This document shows, in pieces, positions 24,551 to 33,368 of a stretch of DNA of 64,000 bases. A program made the translations under genes and the position numbers. Under the pieces are notes generated by a model. That model worked only from the letters and a program-made list of their open reading frames with translations. It was not told the DNA's origin and searched no databases. The stretch comes from an uncultured Lachnospiraceae bacterium (GTDB lineage Bacteria > Bacillota > Clostridia > Lachnospirales > Lachnospiraceae). The stretch covers positions 1 through 64,000 of the forward strand of contig CAJTMC010000011.1 of the NCBI GenBank assembly GCA_910577115.1, given 5' to 3'. How positions within the stretch are numbered: the stretch's first letter is position 1; each line of letters starts with the position of its first letter.

Positions 24551-25444
24551 ATGTGGATTGCAGACAATTGGAAAGATTATGAAGTACTTGATACCTCCTC
24601 GGGAGAAAAGCTGGAACGCTGGGGCAATTATATTCTTGTGCGTCCCGATCCTCAGGTGATTTGGAATACTTCCAAGAAATTAAGCGGCTGGCGAAAGCCA
24701 AACGGACATTATCACCGAAGTGCAAAGGGCGGCGGTGAGTGGGAATTTTTCCATCTTCCGGAAGAATGGCGGATCCAATATGAAGGAAAAAATGAACTCG
24801 GGCTGACATTTCATCTCAAGCCTTTTAGCTTTAAACATACCGGCCTTTTTCCGGAGCAGGCGGCAAACTGGGATTGGTTTTCTTCTATTATAATGGCTGC
24901 ACTTGAGAAGAATCCTAAACGGACAATCAAGGTATTGAATCTCTTTGCATACACAGGCGGCGCAACTTTAAGCGCTGCAGCCGCAGGCGCATCTGTCACA
25001 CATGTGGACGCTGCAAAAGGTATGGTTGCCTGGGCAAAGGAGAATGCCGCTGCATCAGGGCTTGGAGATGCGCCGATTCGCTGGCTTGTCGATGATTGTG
25101 TAAAATTCGTGGAACGGGAAATCCGCCGCGGCAGTCAATATGATGCGATTATTATGGATCCTCCTTCTTATGGCAGGGGGCCAAAGGGTGAGATTTGGAA
25201 AATTGAAGAATCCGTTTTTCCGTTTCTTGAGCTTACCGCTGACATTTTGAGTGATAATCCGCTGTTTTTCCTGATCAACTCCTACACAACAGGTTTACAG
25301 CCTGCTGTTTTGCGCTATATGATGCAGACAGTGCTTGAGCCTAAATTTGGCGGACAGGTTGAAGCGTCGGAGATCGGGCTTCCGGTATCGTCAAACGGAT
25401 TGGTTTTGCCCTGTGGCGCCAGTGGAAGGTGGATTGGAAAATAG
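24551..25444 (+). CDS. Class I SAM-dependent rRNA methyltransferase (RlmI-like)
   Basis: Likely cytosine-5 or related rRNA methyltransferase. The 297 residues have a SAM-binding domain with VLNLFAYTGGATLSAAAAGASVTHVDAAKG (motif I, about residues 118-147) and the catalytic-loop IIMDPPSYGRGPKGEIWKIE (about 198-217). There is no N-terminal PUA domain, unlike full-length RlmI. The ATG at 24551 is used; an upstream in-frame extension covers the promoter. Ends at a bidirectional terminator. The exact target nucleotide is not predictable. Confidence 0.85.
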   Translation: MWIADNWKDYEVLDTSSGEKLERWGNYILVRPDPQVIWNTSKKLSGWRKPNGHYHRSAKGGGEWEFFHLPEEWRIQYEGKNELGLTFHLKPFSFKHTGLFPEQAANWDWFSSIIMAALEKNPKRTIKVLNLFAYTGGATLSAAAAGASVTHVDAAKGMVAWAKENAAASGLGDAPIRWLVDDCVKFVEREIRRGSQYDAIIMDPPSYGRGPKGEIWKIEESVFPFLELTADILSDNPLFFLINSYTTGLQPAVLRYMMQTVLEPKFGGQVEASEIGLPVSSNGLVLPCGASGRWIGK

Positions 25445-25446
25445 GC

Positions 25447-25494
25447 AAAAAAATATGATGTACGCCGTGAAATCCGGTACATCATATTTTTTTC
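25447..25494. terminator. Bidirectional terminator between methyltransferase and Gln-rich gene
   Basis: AAAAAAATATGATGTAC and GTACATCATATTTTTTT form a stem of about 11 bp plus A/T flanks around a short loop. It serves the plus-strand methyltransferase and the converging minus-strand Gln-rich gene. Confidence 0.92.
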
Positions 25495-25524
25495 CTATTT
25501 TTTCTTATTATGAACAATTATTAT

Positions 25525-26025
25525 TTAATAAAATGATTCTGAAACCGCCGCCATCATGGCGCCAAGTCCGATCATCATGACGATCATGAGTACAGTCCAT
25601 ATTAGCGTCCACACAAGCACTGCCTTAAAATAGTTTGACTTGCTCTTTTTAACTCCACTGCCAAATGCCCAGACAAAAATCATGATAATATTGATACAGG
25701 GAATCATTGTCAAAAGAATCGAAAGCATCCAGTCGCCAAAGCTTACCGGTTCCTCGAGGTCACTGTCCGTTTGATATGGCTGCTGCTGATATGGCTGCTG
25801 CTGATATAACTGAGAATACTGCTGCTGTGACTGTTGGTACGGCTGATTATACTGCTGCTGTGACTGTTGATACGGCTGATTATACTGCTGTTGTGACTGT
25901 TGATACGGCTGATTATACTGCTGGCTGCTGTTTTGTTCGGGTACCTGCTGCTGATATGGCTGCTGCTGAGGCTGTTCCTGATCCACGTTTTGATTTCCCT
26001 GACCATACATATTGTTGTTGTCCAT
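25525..26025 (-). CDS. Gln/Tyr/Pro-rich repeat protein with two membrane helices
   Basis: Residues 1-95 of 166 are low-complexity Q/Y/P/N sequence with three 11-residue units (SQQQYNQPYQQ), encoded by three 33-bp direct repeats at 25828-25926. Residues about 105-166 form two membrane helices separated by a short basic loop (SGVKKSKSNYFK), which recalls CD225/DUF4190-like small membrane proteins. The Q-rich part is probably cytoplasmic. The ATG at 26025 follows AAAGGAG and AAGG. Function is unknown; DUF2752 and DUF4173 genes follow upstream on the same strand. Confidence 0.75.
   Translation of the reverse strand: MDNNNMYGQGNQNVDQEQPQQQPYQQQVPEQNSSQQYNQPYQQSQQQYNQPYQQSQQQYNQPYQQSQQQYSQLYQQQPYQQQPYQTDSDLEEPVSFGDWMLSILLTMIPCINIIMIFVWAFGSGVKKSKSNYFKAVLVWTLIWTVLMIVMMIGLGAMMAAVSESFY
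25828..25926. repeat. Three 33-bp direct repeats inside the Gln-rich gene
   Basis: Near-identical 33-bp units start at 25828, 25861 and 25894 (plus strand begins TGACTGTTG, ends ACTGCTG). They keep the reading frame and encode SQQQYNQPYQQ-type units. Copy number is likely to vary by slippage. Confidence 0.9.
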
Positions 26026-26069
26026 GTTTATAACCTTACTCCTTTCAAAATCTGCGGATTTGAATTGTA

Positions 26070-26107
26070 AAATACAAACCTGCCGGCTGAAAATTTTCGT
26101 TTTCAAC
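26070..26107. repeat. Dispersed stem-loop repeat, degenerate copy 3
   Basis: A stem GGCTGAAAAT/GTTTTCAACC preceded by ACAAACCTGCC resembles the elements at 10800 and 15032 (ACAAATTTG-CAGTTG stem). It lies in the leader of the Gln-rich gene, and on the minus strand GGAGGAATAAGG directly precedes it. The match is looser than between the other two copies. Confidence 0.35.
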
Positions 26108-26196
26108 CTTATTCCTCCAAAAAAACTGCGCAAAATTTCACTTATTCCTTATCATAACATACAACAACGTTATTATGCAACAAATATCGACATGCT

Positions 26197-26628
26197 TTAC
26201 ACATATCCTTTCATCCTCCGCAGCAATCTTGAAATCATATTATTTCGATAAAATACAAGCGGCGGACTGCCGGGGAAAAAATTTATCATGCGATACAGAT
26301 AAATGCCAAATGTAACCAGCACAACCACTGCAAGCACTGTCTTTATATATTTTGGCATACATCCACGCAGATAGCGATTTACAAAAAACCATATCAAAAA
26401 CAATATCCACATAGGAGCCGCAGGATTTAAATCCATTCCCCGTTTGATTTGTCCCGTAAAAATATAAAACACCGCCCGCGTCATACCGCAGCCTGCGCAG
26501 GGAAAACCTGTCACGATCAGAAACGGACAATACGCGTGAAATATTTTTCTTACAACAATATTATAAACGGCAAACGCAATGATCGCAGGATAAAACGCTT
26601 TTATATCTTTTAACAATCGCTCTCTCAT
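26197..26628 (-). CDS. DUF2752 membrane protein
   Basis: A 143-residue protein with about three membrane helices and the DUF2752 signature CP-x(6)-GFPCAGCGMTRAVFYIFTGQ (residues about 34-58), whose cysteines may bind a metal. No function is established for the family. It starts at the stop codon of the DUF4173 gene upstream and is followed by the Gln-rich gene; DUF2752 often sits beside small CD225-like membrane proteins, as here. Confidence 0.85.
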   Translation of the reverse strand: MRERLLKDIKAFYPAIIAFAVYNIVVRKIFHAYCPFLIVTGFPCAGCGMTRAVFYIFTGQIKRGMDLNPAAPMWILFLIWFFVNRYLRGCMPKYIKTVLAVVVLVTFGIYLYRMINFFPGSPPLVFYRNNMISRLLRRMKGYV

Positions 26629-28281
26629 CTAAGGATTCCTCACCACCTTATCCGAACTCAGCCCGTCAATATCGTGCACACATGCATACGCTCTCGAAAA
26701 ATTAAAATTCCGAAACCCCAACATCCCCTTTGTGGCATCCTGATAGTCCTTAAGTTTCCATTCCTTATATTTTCCGTTCATTTCACCGTACTCGTCAATA
26801 AAGCTGTAATCCGCCTCCACCAGTGCAGGCGCTGCGTCCAGCGACAGTCTTGTTTTGATATAGTACGTATCGACATTTTCACAGGTTGCACTCTTTGCAA
26901 GATTGTATTTTGCAATCCAGTAATCGGGATGCGCCGCCGAAAAGACAATCCAGCATACGGATACTGTCACAAGCACATACTGCAGCAGCTTAAATCCCGA
27001 ACGGAAAATACAACAAACCACGCCGCCCATTATGACCGCAATGACCACAATCCCCCACAGCGCAAGCACTCTCGTAAAGGTCAGATGATATATCCGGATA
27101 TACATCAGCAGGCGGAACAGTGCCGAAATCTCCATAATATAGGTACACCCACAGATTACGCTAAGCACTGCCTTTAATACCCTTCCTGTTTCAAAGTATG
27201 CAAGCATGCATAGCACAAGCACCACATTTATCAGACACACAAACACAAGCTGAAAAAAACCGCTTCTTGCATACTCAGCATAGGTATATTCTTCCGGAAG
27301 CTTCAGACGCCCCATAAAAAGCCCGAATATCTGAATTCCCGAAAATACCAAATAAATCACGCACACAAGCACACTGATTGTCACGGCAATATACGTGTCA
27401 AACCCGTCCCCGTTTTTCGCTGCCATTTCGTCAACAGCTTTTATCTCCGCCGCATCATTGCAGTAGCAAAATACTGCATAGGAAACGATGAACACAACAA
27501 CCGCGCAAAATGCCGCTGAAGTAGCATGATAGATAAAATCAGCAGGATGAATATCGATCTGAAACAACAACACATCGCGCACCAAATTGTAGAACACAAC
27601 ATCTGCACTGCCAAGCAGCATCAACAAAATACAGACTAGCGGAAGTGCAATGACAAGGCCGATTGACACACACACAAGAATACGCTTTTTTTCCCCGCTG
27701 CGTTCGTCGGCATTCCGATCGCCCCGCAGCCGTCTGAGCTTTCTGGACGCCCCTTTGTCATAAAAGATTGTAAAAATCCGGCCAATAGTTCCGATTGCAA
27801 GATGAAACAGCCCTTTTAAATGCGCAGCAATACTCCAGCCCGACACGTCATGCCATGTCTGCAAAATCAGCACGCCAAACACCATGCACAGCAATGCTTT
27901 ATTGAAAAACAGCAGCATCCCCGAATCTGTCATGCAGTTTAGCACGCCCAAAATAAGCGCCGCTGCCACCAAAAACCGTCTGTACCATGATGCCTTCCCC
28001 CACAGACTATGCTCTTTTGCGCAGCTCTCTGTGTACTCTCTCGTATAATAGCCAAAATACAAGAGGGTTGCGCCGACGAAAAAAGGGTATGTGATACCTG
28101 ACGCATTCCGGTATAAGCAAAAGGTATAAAACAGTGCATAAAGAGCGCTGCCTGCTCCCAAATGCCGCAGCCGGCCTGCTTTCTGTTCAAGCATTTTGAT
28201 TTCCGCGCCATGATGAAGCTGCGGTTCGTTTTTGGAAGTCTGTGCATACTGCCATCCTTCTTTGATTGCATTATTGTCCAT
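26629..28281 (-). CDS. DUF4173/DUF4153-type polytopic membrane protein
   Basis: A 550-residue membrane protein with about twelve hydrophobic segments and a C-terminal soluble tail. Near residue 460-490 lies the family-like NLAKSATCENVDTYYIKTRLSLDAAPAL block. Proteins of this family are found beside small HTH regulators and DUF2975 proteins in Firmicutes, as here, but their role is unknown. The ATG at 28281 follows GGAGGAG and overlaps the 3' end of the HTH gene by 11 nt. Confidence 0.8.
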   Translation of the reverse strand: MDNNAIKEGWQYAQTSKNEPQLHHGAEIKMLEQKAGRLRHLGAGSALYALFYTFCLYRNASGITYPFFVGATLLYFGYYTREYTESCAKEHSLWGKASWYRRFLVAAALILGVLNCMTDSGMLLFFNKALLCMVFGVLILQTWHDVSGWSIAAHLKGLFHLAIGTIGRIFTIFYDKGASRKLRRLRGDRNADERSGEKKRILVCVSIGLVIALPLVCILLMLLGSADVVFYNLVRDVLLFQIDIHPADFIYHATSAAFCAVVVFIVSYAVFCYCNDAAEIKAVDEMAAKNGDGFDTYIAVTISVLVCVIYLVFSGIQIFGLFMGRLKLPEEYTYAEYARSGFFQLVFVCLINVVLVLCMLAYFETGRVLKAVLSVICGCTYIMEISALFRLLMYIRIYHLTFTRVLALWGIVVIAVIMGGVVCCIFRSGFKLLQYVLVTVSVCWIVFSAAHPDYWIAKYNLAKSATCENVDTYYIKTRLSLDAAPALVEADYSFIDEYGEMNGKYKEWKLKDYQDATKGMLGFRNFNFSRAYACVHDIDGLSSDKVVRNP

Positions 28282-28528
28282 TATCTTCTCCTCCTTCATC
28301 TGCGTTCTTGCTGTCCGCTGCCTCGTCGGGAACATACTCCAAAATATCGCCCGGCTGGCAGTTTAATGCTTTACAGATGGCGTCAAGCGTTGCAAGCCGC
28401 ACAGCCTTTGCCTTATTGTTTTTTAAAATAGAAAGATTCGCAAGGGTAATATCCACATCACCCGCAAGCTCTGTAAGTCCAATCTTACGTTTTGCCATCA
28501 TCACATCAAGATTTATCATAATTGCCAT
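28271..28528 (-). CDS. Small XRE-type helix-turn-helix regulator (YozG-like)
   Basis: An 85-residue protein made almost entirely of one HTH domain: KRKIGLTELAGDVDITLANLSILKNNKAKAVRLATLDAICKALNCQPGDILEY is its core. This short type, with recognition helix ITLANLSILK, is the usual partner of DUF2975 membrane proteins. The ATG at 28528 is 6 nt after GGAGG. It lies between DUF2975 and DUF4173 genes and probably controls the cluster; no operator was identified. Confidence 0.88.
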   Translation of the reverse strand: MAIMINLDVMMAKRKIGLTELAGDVDITLANLSILKNNKAKAVRLATLDAICKALNCQPGDILEYVPDEAADSKNADEGGEDNGQ

Positions 28529-28555
28529 GTTTCGCCTCCACACTGCCTTAATCCG

Positions 28556-29011
28556 TCAAATTGTTAAATCATTCTCAAGCTTGTAATCCACCGCCTTGTC
28601 AAACACAAACGCAAGCACTTTGCTGAACAATCCTGCAATGACAAAGACGAGCACAAGCACAAGCACCGCGACTGTCATAAACAAAAGCAGCCGCAGCAAG
28701 CATACTGCTGCAATGATAAAGCTATAGGTCCCCATGCGTTGCAGACTTACTACATTGTCCCTGACAAAGCAGTTATTGTTTAACACCGTTCGAAACATTT
28801 TCCGCAGCTCACCCAAAATCAGTACCGCAAGAATGCCAAGCACAAAGTAAATAATAACCACCTCCATGTATTGGTTTTCAAAATCCTCAAAGTGGATAAA
28901 ATCCGCGACCAGCCTCACCGACCAAGGTAATGTAACTGTTACAATAATCCCTGCAAAAAACATAACATCTAACAGGTATTTCGTAATCACTGCCACTGTT
29001 TCCTTTTTCAT
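28556..29011 (-). CDS. DUF2975 membrane protein
   Basis: A 151-residue protein with four membrane helices and a central NNNCFVRDNVVSLQRMG motif (residues about 80-96), typical of DUF2975. The pair DUF2975 + YozG-like HTH is common in Firmicutes and is thought to sense a membrane-related signal, though the ligand is unknown. The ATG at 29011 follows GGAGGAG. It starts the DUF2975-HTH-DUF4173-DUF2752 run. Confidence 0.85.
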   Translation of the reverse strand: MKKETVAVITKYLLDVMFFAGIIVTVTLPWSVRLVADFIHFEDFENQYMEVVIIYFVLGILAVLILGELRKMFRTVLNNNCFVRDNVVSLQRMGTYSFIIAAVCLLRLLLFMTVAVLVLVLVFVIAGLFSKVLAFVFDKAVDYKLENDLTI

Positions 29012-29172
29012 GTCACTCCTCCATTTCAAAATAATTTTCCTTTTATTTCCTTATGGCTTTTTCTTATCATATCACTCTTAATATTGTTTTTCAATACTTT
29101 TTTATTGATTTGCGATAAATTTTTATTGTTTTTGTTTTTTTAGAATAGCAGCGTGCCCTGCGTCTGCATATA

Positions 29173-29199
29173 AAAACGCAGGCTGACGAGCCTGCGTTC
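29173..29199 (-). terminator. Rho-independent terminator after the cysteine hydrolase
   Basis: Minus-strand AACGCAGGCT / AGCCTGCGTT with a 4-nt loop, followed by TTTTTA, about 28 nt past the stop of the isochorismatase-family gene. Confidence 0.92.
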
Positions 29200-29226
29200 A
29201 AAGAATTTCCCTTGTTACAAATTTTG

Positions 29227-29751
29227 CTACTGAATGTCAATTTGGCACATTTTCATTGCCTCAAGCGCATTTTGGTGGCTTTCCGGTGTCACTCCTGCGC
29301 AGCACCGCTCCACAACGCTGATGTTCACTTCAGGAAGGGCTGCCTTGATCAAAAGAGCATTGGAAATGACACAGATGTCAGTGCATAGCCCTATGAGCGT
29401 CACGCTTTCAAGCGCTGGCAGCGATTTTAAATAATCCGCAAGCTCCATAGAGCCAAAAGTCAGCTTGTCAAACACCTTCATACCGTCAAGCCTTAGCACC
29501 TCCAGCTTTTTGTCAATCTCCCAGCCATCGCTTCCTTTTATACAATGCGGTACCGGAAGCTTTTTCCCCTCCTGTGTTTCCAGATAATTATCAAAGTGCG
29601 TATCCCTTGTAAAGACGACTTCTCCGTCAAAGCCTTTTATCATTTCAGCCACATTGTCAACGATTTCTACCGCCTCTTTTGTTCCGAGCGCTCCGTCAAT
29701 AAAATCCTTCTGCATATCCACCACTACAAGTACATTTTTTGCGTTATCCAT
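29227..29751 (-). CDS. Isochorismatase-family cysteine hydrolase (nicotinamidase-like)
   Basis: Probably hydrolyses an amide such as nicotinamide. The 174 residues show the catalytic triad of the family: D12 in VVVDMQKDF, a lysine in the KLTFGS region near residue 98, and the nucleophilic cysteine in LIGLCTDICV (near residue 126). Length and the GVTPESHQNALEAMK end fit small nicotinamidases (PncA-like), but substrate assignment is inference. It follows the M15 peptidase gene by 35 nt. Confidence 0.85.
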   Translation of the reverse strand: MDNAKNVLVVVDMQKDFIDGALGTKEAVEIVDNVAEMIKGFDGEVVFTRDTHFDNYLETQEGKKLPVPHCIKGSDGWEIDKKLEVLRLDGMKVFDKLTFGSMELADYLKSLPALESVTLIGLCTDICVISNALLIKAALPEVNISVVERCCAGVTPESHQNALEAMKMCQIDIQ

Positions 29752-29786
29752 AATCCCACAACCTTTCCTATTCTTTTATTTTGCCG

Positions 29787-30659
29787 TTAATTGATTTGCT
29801 TATCAAAATGCTGGTAATCCTTTAAGCTGTTCCACGTTCCGCCCCACCGAAAGCCATGTTCCGTAAAAAGCTGATAGCATAAGTCGTCCTGATCGATTTT
29901 ATACGGAAAGTCCTTACTCCTGTCCGCGTATTCGTCACTTCCTTCCGGAAAGCTTTTGGAGCTTCCGTCGGCATAGGTGCGCACACAGGGATTATAGAAC
30001 GGATTCATGTCAATCGCCAGCCCGTAGCTGTGCTTTGACAGATTGCGTGAACCCTCCACTGTCCTGTAATTAAAGCATGATGTGTTGTTTGCCTGCATGG
30101 ATTTCTCATCATCTCCGTCGTACTCGTCAACAAGAACCATGCGTTCTATCGGGTATTGATTTTGATAAAGCGCCTCCATAATTTCAAGAATATCGTCTGC
30201 AATCGCCTGATTGACAATCAGCTCGCCTTCATGCTCCTCACCGTCAAAGCCTATGTGCAGTATTTTCAGATAACGCAAATCCTCAAGCGCGATGTCTTCA
30301 TTTTCGACATATGAGCAGCCGTTTATTCTCTCAAATATTTCTTCCGTTATCGCGCTTGCCGTGAAATATGCCTGTGTGTCTTCCATTTCTGACACTTGTG
30401 TCATATTGCTTGCCGTTTCGTTTTCCGCATCAGATTGTATTTCTGACATTTGTGTCATATTTTCTGTATTCTCACTTTCCTTATCCGGTTCCGTTTCTGA
30501 CATCTGTGTCATATTTTCTGTTTCCTCCGGATAAGGCCCTGTTCCTTCCGTCCCAATATCGCCTGCCGCATAGATTGCAATGCATATGCTCAGCAGTATC
30601 AATGAAAAAATTAAGATAAGCACAACAATCAGCTGCGTCGTTTTGTTCTTCTTTTTCAT
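29787..30659 (-). CDS. Membrane-anchored M15 D-alanyl-D-alanine peptidase-like protein
   Basis: Predicted cell-wall peptidase of the M15/VanY-like type. The 290 residues have an N-terminal membrane anchor (about 8-32), a spacer with three NMTQ(M/V)SE repeats (about 45-100), and a catalytic domain with the zinc motifs SKHSYGLAIDMNP and DYQHFD near the C-terminus. The spacer repeats arise from a palindromic DNA sequence that recurs in tex. The ATG at 30659 gives the usual Lys-rich anchor start. Confidence 0.82.
   Translation of the reverse strand: MKKKNKTTQLIVVLILIFSLILLSICIAIYAAGDIGTEGTGPYPEETENMTQMSETEPDKESENTENMTQMSEIQSDAENETASNMTQVSEMEDTQAYFTASAITEEIFERINGCSYVENEDIALEDLRYLKILHIGFDGEEHEGELIVNQAIADDILEIMEALYQNQYPIERMVLVDEYDGDDEKSMQANNTSCFNYRTVEGSRNLSKHSYGLAIDMNPFYNPCVRTYADGSSKSFPEGSDEYADRSKDFPYKIDQDDLCYQLFTEHGFRWGGTWNSLKDYQHFDKQIN
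30390..30511. repeat. Palindromic TGACAC-type repeats inside the M15 gene
   Basis: Three near-palindromes of the form TGACA(C/T)(T/C)TGTGTCA lie at 30390-30403, 30444-30457 and 30498-30511, each in a longer conserved context (minus strand AAAATATGACACA...TGTCAGAA). They encode the NMTQxSE spacer motif. An identical palindrome is at 34527-34540 in tex, in another reading frame. Confidence 0.7.
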
Positions 30660-30706
30660 ATAACATGTTTCCTTTCTTGCCTCTTCCTGCATTATTTATA
30701 AAAACA

Positions 30707-30735
30707 AGTATACTACAAAACAGCAAAAATGTCAT
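30707..30735 (-). promoter_or_regulatory. Promoter for the M15 peptidase-hydrolase pair
   Basis: Minus-strand ATGACA (30730-30735), 17-bp spacer, TATACT (30707-30712), about 50 bp upstream of the M15 start. Confidence 0.6.
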
Positions 30736-30763
30736 TGGTTTATTCAAGGCTCTTCATCCAGTC

Positions 30764-32090
30764 TTATCTGCGGAATATTACAAATGAAATGAGCAGACGC
30801 ACCACTTCCTCAAGTGACAGCATAAAATAGACATATTGTATCGGAAGATGCAGTACAAATGCTGCCAGCAGTCCAAGCGGCACGCCGAAAATCCAAGTGC
30901 CTATCATGTCAATCCACATCACATAGCCTGTTCTGCCGCCGCTTCTGATAATTCCGCCTCCAAGAATCATATTGCAGACCTTTACAGGCGCTATGAACGC
31001 ATATACCATCAATATTCTGACACAGATGCCGCGCACCAGCCCGCTTACATTATAAATCAAAACATAGCCCGGACTGATAAAAACCAGAGCCAGTGACAAG
31101 AATACCGCGCCGAGGATTCCGTATTGCATCAGTCTTGCGGAATCCCTGTATGCCTTATCATATTCCCTGTTCCCGAGGGACTTGCCAATCAATATGCCGG
31201 CTGCCTGTGATAGTCCGCTCAATACTCCAATCATAATACCCTGCACAGGCCCTGTCATCGTCATTGCCACGCAGGCATCTGTCCCAATATTTCCGTAGAT
31301 TGCCGCATATACGTTTTCACCTGCACTCCACAAAAACTCACATATCAAAACAGGCGCAAGAATTCTAACATATTGCCCTGTACTTTGCCTGTCCGATTTG
31401 AGGGAAAAACGAATTTGTCCTTTTACTTTTGCCAGCCTGCCAAAAAAGAAAAGCAATGTCAGCACACATGCGCCTATCTGTGCTGACACGCTTGCAATCG
31501 CTGCTCCTCTCACGCCCATTGGAGAAAAACCGCACTTGCCAAAAATCAGAACATAATTCAAAACCGTATTGAGCACTACTGACAAAATCCCCGCAATCAG
31601 CGGAAGATACGCCTTCTCCACGCAGTGCAGCAGCACAGAGACAATCGACGTAACCGCCATTGGGATTAGGGAATATGCATAAATTTTCAGATACGCTGCC
31701 GCATTTGCACGTGTTTCCATATCATTCGCATACAGTGACATAATCTTTGTCGGAAACAGCACGCACACAAGCGTAAACACTGCGGCTATTACAAACGAAA
31801 GGAGCATGTTTCTGCAAAAGCTGCTGCCAAGCGCACGTTCCTTTTTCTGTCCGATATACTGCGCCAGCAATAATTCCTGCCACAGCAGACACTGCACCAA
31901 GCACTACCGAATACAGTGATGCAAATTTTCCGGCAAGTCCGATACCTGCAATGCTTGCACTTCCCAGCTGCCCGATCATAACCTGGTCAATGATGCTGAA
32001 TGAGGACTGGAGCAGGGACTGTAATGTCACAGGGAGCGCTATGCGTATCAGGCTTTTTCGAAATTCCCGTTCTTCTGTTTTATGTTGCAT
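30764..32090 (-). pseudogene. MATE-family efflux transporter, broken by a 1-nt frameshift
   Basis: The 5' part (from 32090) encodes a MATE N-terminus (LIRIALPVTLQSLLQSSFSIIDQVMIGQLG) up to VSAVAGII, then runs on into nonsense. The remaining helices continue in another frame from LLAQYIGQKKERALGSS to the stop at 30764. The two frames join if one T is removed near 31868-31876, restoring GI-M-LAQYIGQ, as in intact MATE transporters. Together they give a full-length protein of about 440 residues. The ATG at 32090 overlaps the decayed LacI gene. A sequencing error is possible but the neighbour is also damaged. Confidence 0.85.
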
Positions 32091-32614
32091 CATACTCCCC
32101 CACACTTTCTCTTTCCACAAGATAGACATGAATTTTCTGCACAGCCTCCGTTATTTCGCCTGCCTTTAGCTTTTGCAGGGCTGCTACTGCCGCTTTTGCA
32201 CGCTCATATGCATCTTGTCCTACCGTTGTAAGGCATGGATAGGCACGCTCGCAAAGTCCCATATTGTCAAAGCCTACAATTGAAATCTCCTTTGAAATCT
32301 TCATTCCCTGCTCTTGCAGAAAATGCATCCGCCCTATTGCATATGTGTCCGAAACGGCGAACACAGCAGAGTATTGCCTTATCGCTGCCAGACTCATGTG
32401 ATAAAAATCACGCCGCTGCGCCGCCGTTAAAGGCACCTGCATAAAATCCACCGTTGCGTCTCTCATTGCGTCTCTGCACCCGTCCATGCGTTCCTTATCC
32501 GTACAGATATTGTTGTCTGATATACAAAGCACCTTTCGGTGCCCTTTTTACTGTTGCGGTACTAAGCCCAAGCTCCTGCGTAATATCAACAATCCGCACC
32601 CGTCTTTCTTCCAT
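32080..32614 (-). pseudogene. LacI-family regulator remnant with internal deletion
   Basis: From an ATG at 32614 (after AAGGGGGAA) 22 codons encode a LacI helix-turn-helix start (RIVDITQELGLSTATV). Near 32548 the sequence jumps, in a different frame, to the second half of a LacI sugar-binding domain (KGHRKVLCISDNNICTDKERMDG ... VSDTYAIGRMHFLQEQGMKISKEISIVGFDNMGLCERAYPCLTTV). About 130-150 codons, including the rest of the DNA-binding domain, are missing. It preceded the MATE gene as its probable regulator. Confidence 0.85.
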
Positions 32615-32717
32615 AAGAATTCCCCCTTGCTTTTCTTTCTCTCATTGTAGCATTTTTCCGCCATATCACAAAGGGTTAAGCGCGTAACCTATCACAAATT
32701 ATTAGCACATTTTTTAG

Positions 32718-33368
32718 TTATTTTGACGTGTCTAAGTTACTTTCTGCAATTGTAATCCGTTTTAATTCCGCAGCTGCCTGCCGGATATCCGGCTGCGCGA
32801 TAATTGCCGAAATAACAGCAATTCCGTCTATGCCCGTTAGCAAAAAACCGGCTGCATTATCCTGATTAATTCCGCCAATTGCCACAACAGGGATTTGAAC
32901 CGTTTGGCAGATTCTTTTCAGTTCACTGACCGATACCATTTTTGCATCATGCTTTGTCTTTGTCGGCCGCATTGCGCCAACGCCCAAATAGTCCGCTCCG
33001 TCCTGCTGTGCCTGTAACGCTTCGTGCAGGGTGGAAGCCGACACACCAAGCAGCATATCCTTTCCGATTATCTTTCTCACAGCAGCCGCCGGAATGTCAT
33101 TTTGTCCGATATGGACACCTGCCGCATTGATTGATAAGGCAATGTCCAAACGGTCATTAATGATTAGTGGAATATCATATTTATCTGTTACCCGCTTTAT
33201 ATTTTTTGCAAGACAATAAAAGTTGAATGAATCAAGTTCCTTTTCGCGCAGCTGAATCATTGTACAACCGCCTAAAATTGCCTGTTCTACTGCTTCGCAT
33301 AAGGTGTTGGTGCTCATACATCTTTGGTCGGTAACCAAATAAACGGAATAATCATAGTTCATACTCAT
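32718..33368 (-). CDS. thiE: Thiamine-phosphate synthase
   Basis: Joins HMP diphosphate and thiazole phosphate to thiamine phosphate. The 216-residue TIM barrel shows TMIQLREKELD, INDRLDIALSINAAGVHIGQNDIP, and the phosphate-binding GVGAMRPTKTK and VVAIGGINQDNAAGFLLTGIDGIAVISAI motifs. It looks intact. Its ATG overlaps the stop of the tenA'-'thiD chimera by 4 nt (ATGA), so translation depends on that remnant. Controlled by the TPP riboswitch upstream. Confidence 0.96.
   Translation of the reverse strand: MSMNYDYSVYLVTDQRCMSTNTLCEAVEQAILGGCTMIQLREKELDSFNFYCLAKNIKRVTDKYDIPLIINDRLDIALSINAAGVHIGQNDIPAAAVRKIIGKDMLLGVSASTLHEALQAQQDGADYLGVGAMRPTKTKHDAKMVSVSELKRICQTVQIPVVAIGGINQDNAAGFLLTGIDGIAVISAIIAQPDIRQAAAELKRITIAESNLDTSK

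Noticed and set aside
25828..25926. Regular 33-bp repeats suggestive of a CRISPR array
   Set aside because: Units are contiguous with no spacers and stay in frame inside a Gln-rich protein; no cas gene is present.
29367..29380. Another TGACA-TGTCA palindrome, in the nicotinamidase-like gene
   Set aside because: It encodes the conserved CTDICV active-site segment, so the match is explained by protein constraint, and the flanks do not match the other copies.
31868..31876. Programmed frameshift in the MATE gene
   Set aside because: No slippery motif or stimulator; removal of one T restores the family sequence, and the adjacent LacI gene is also broken.
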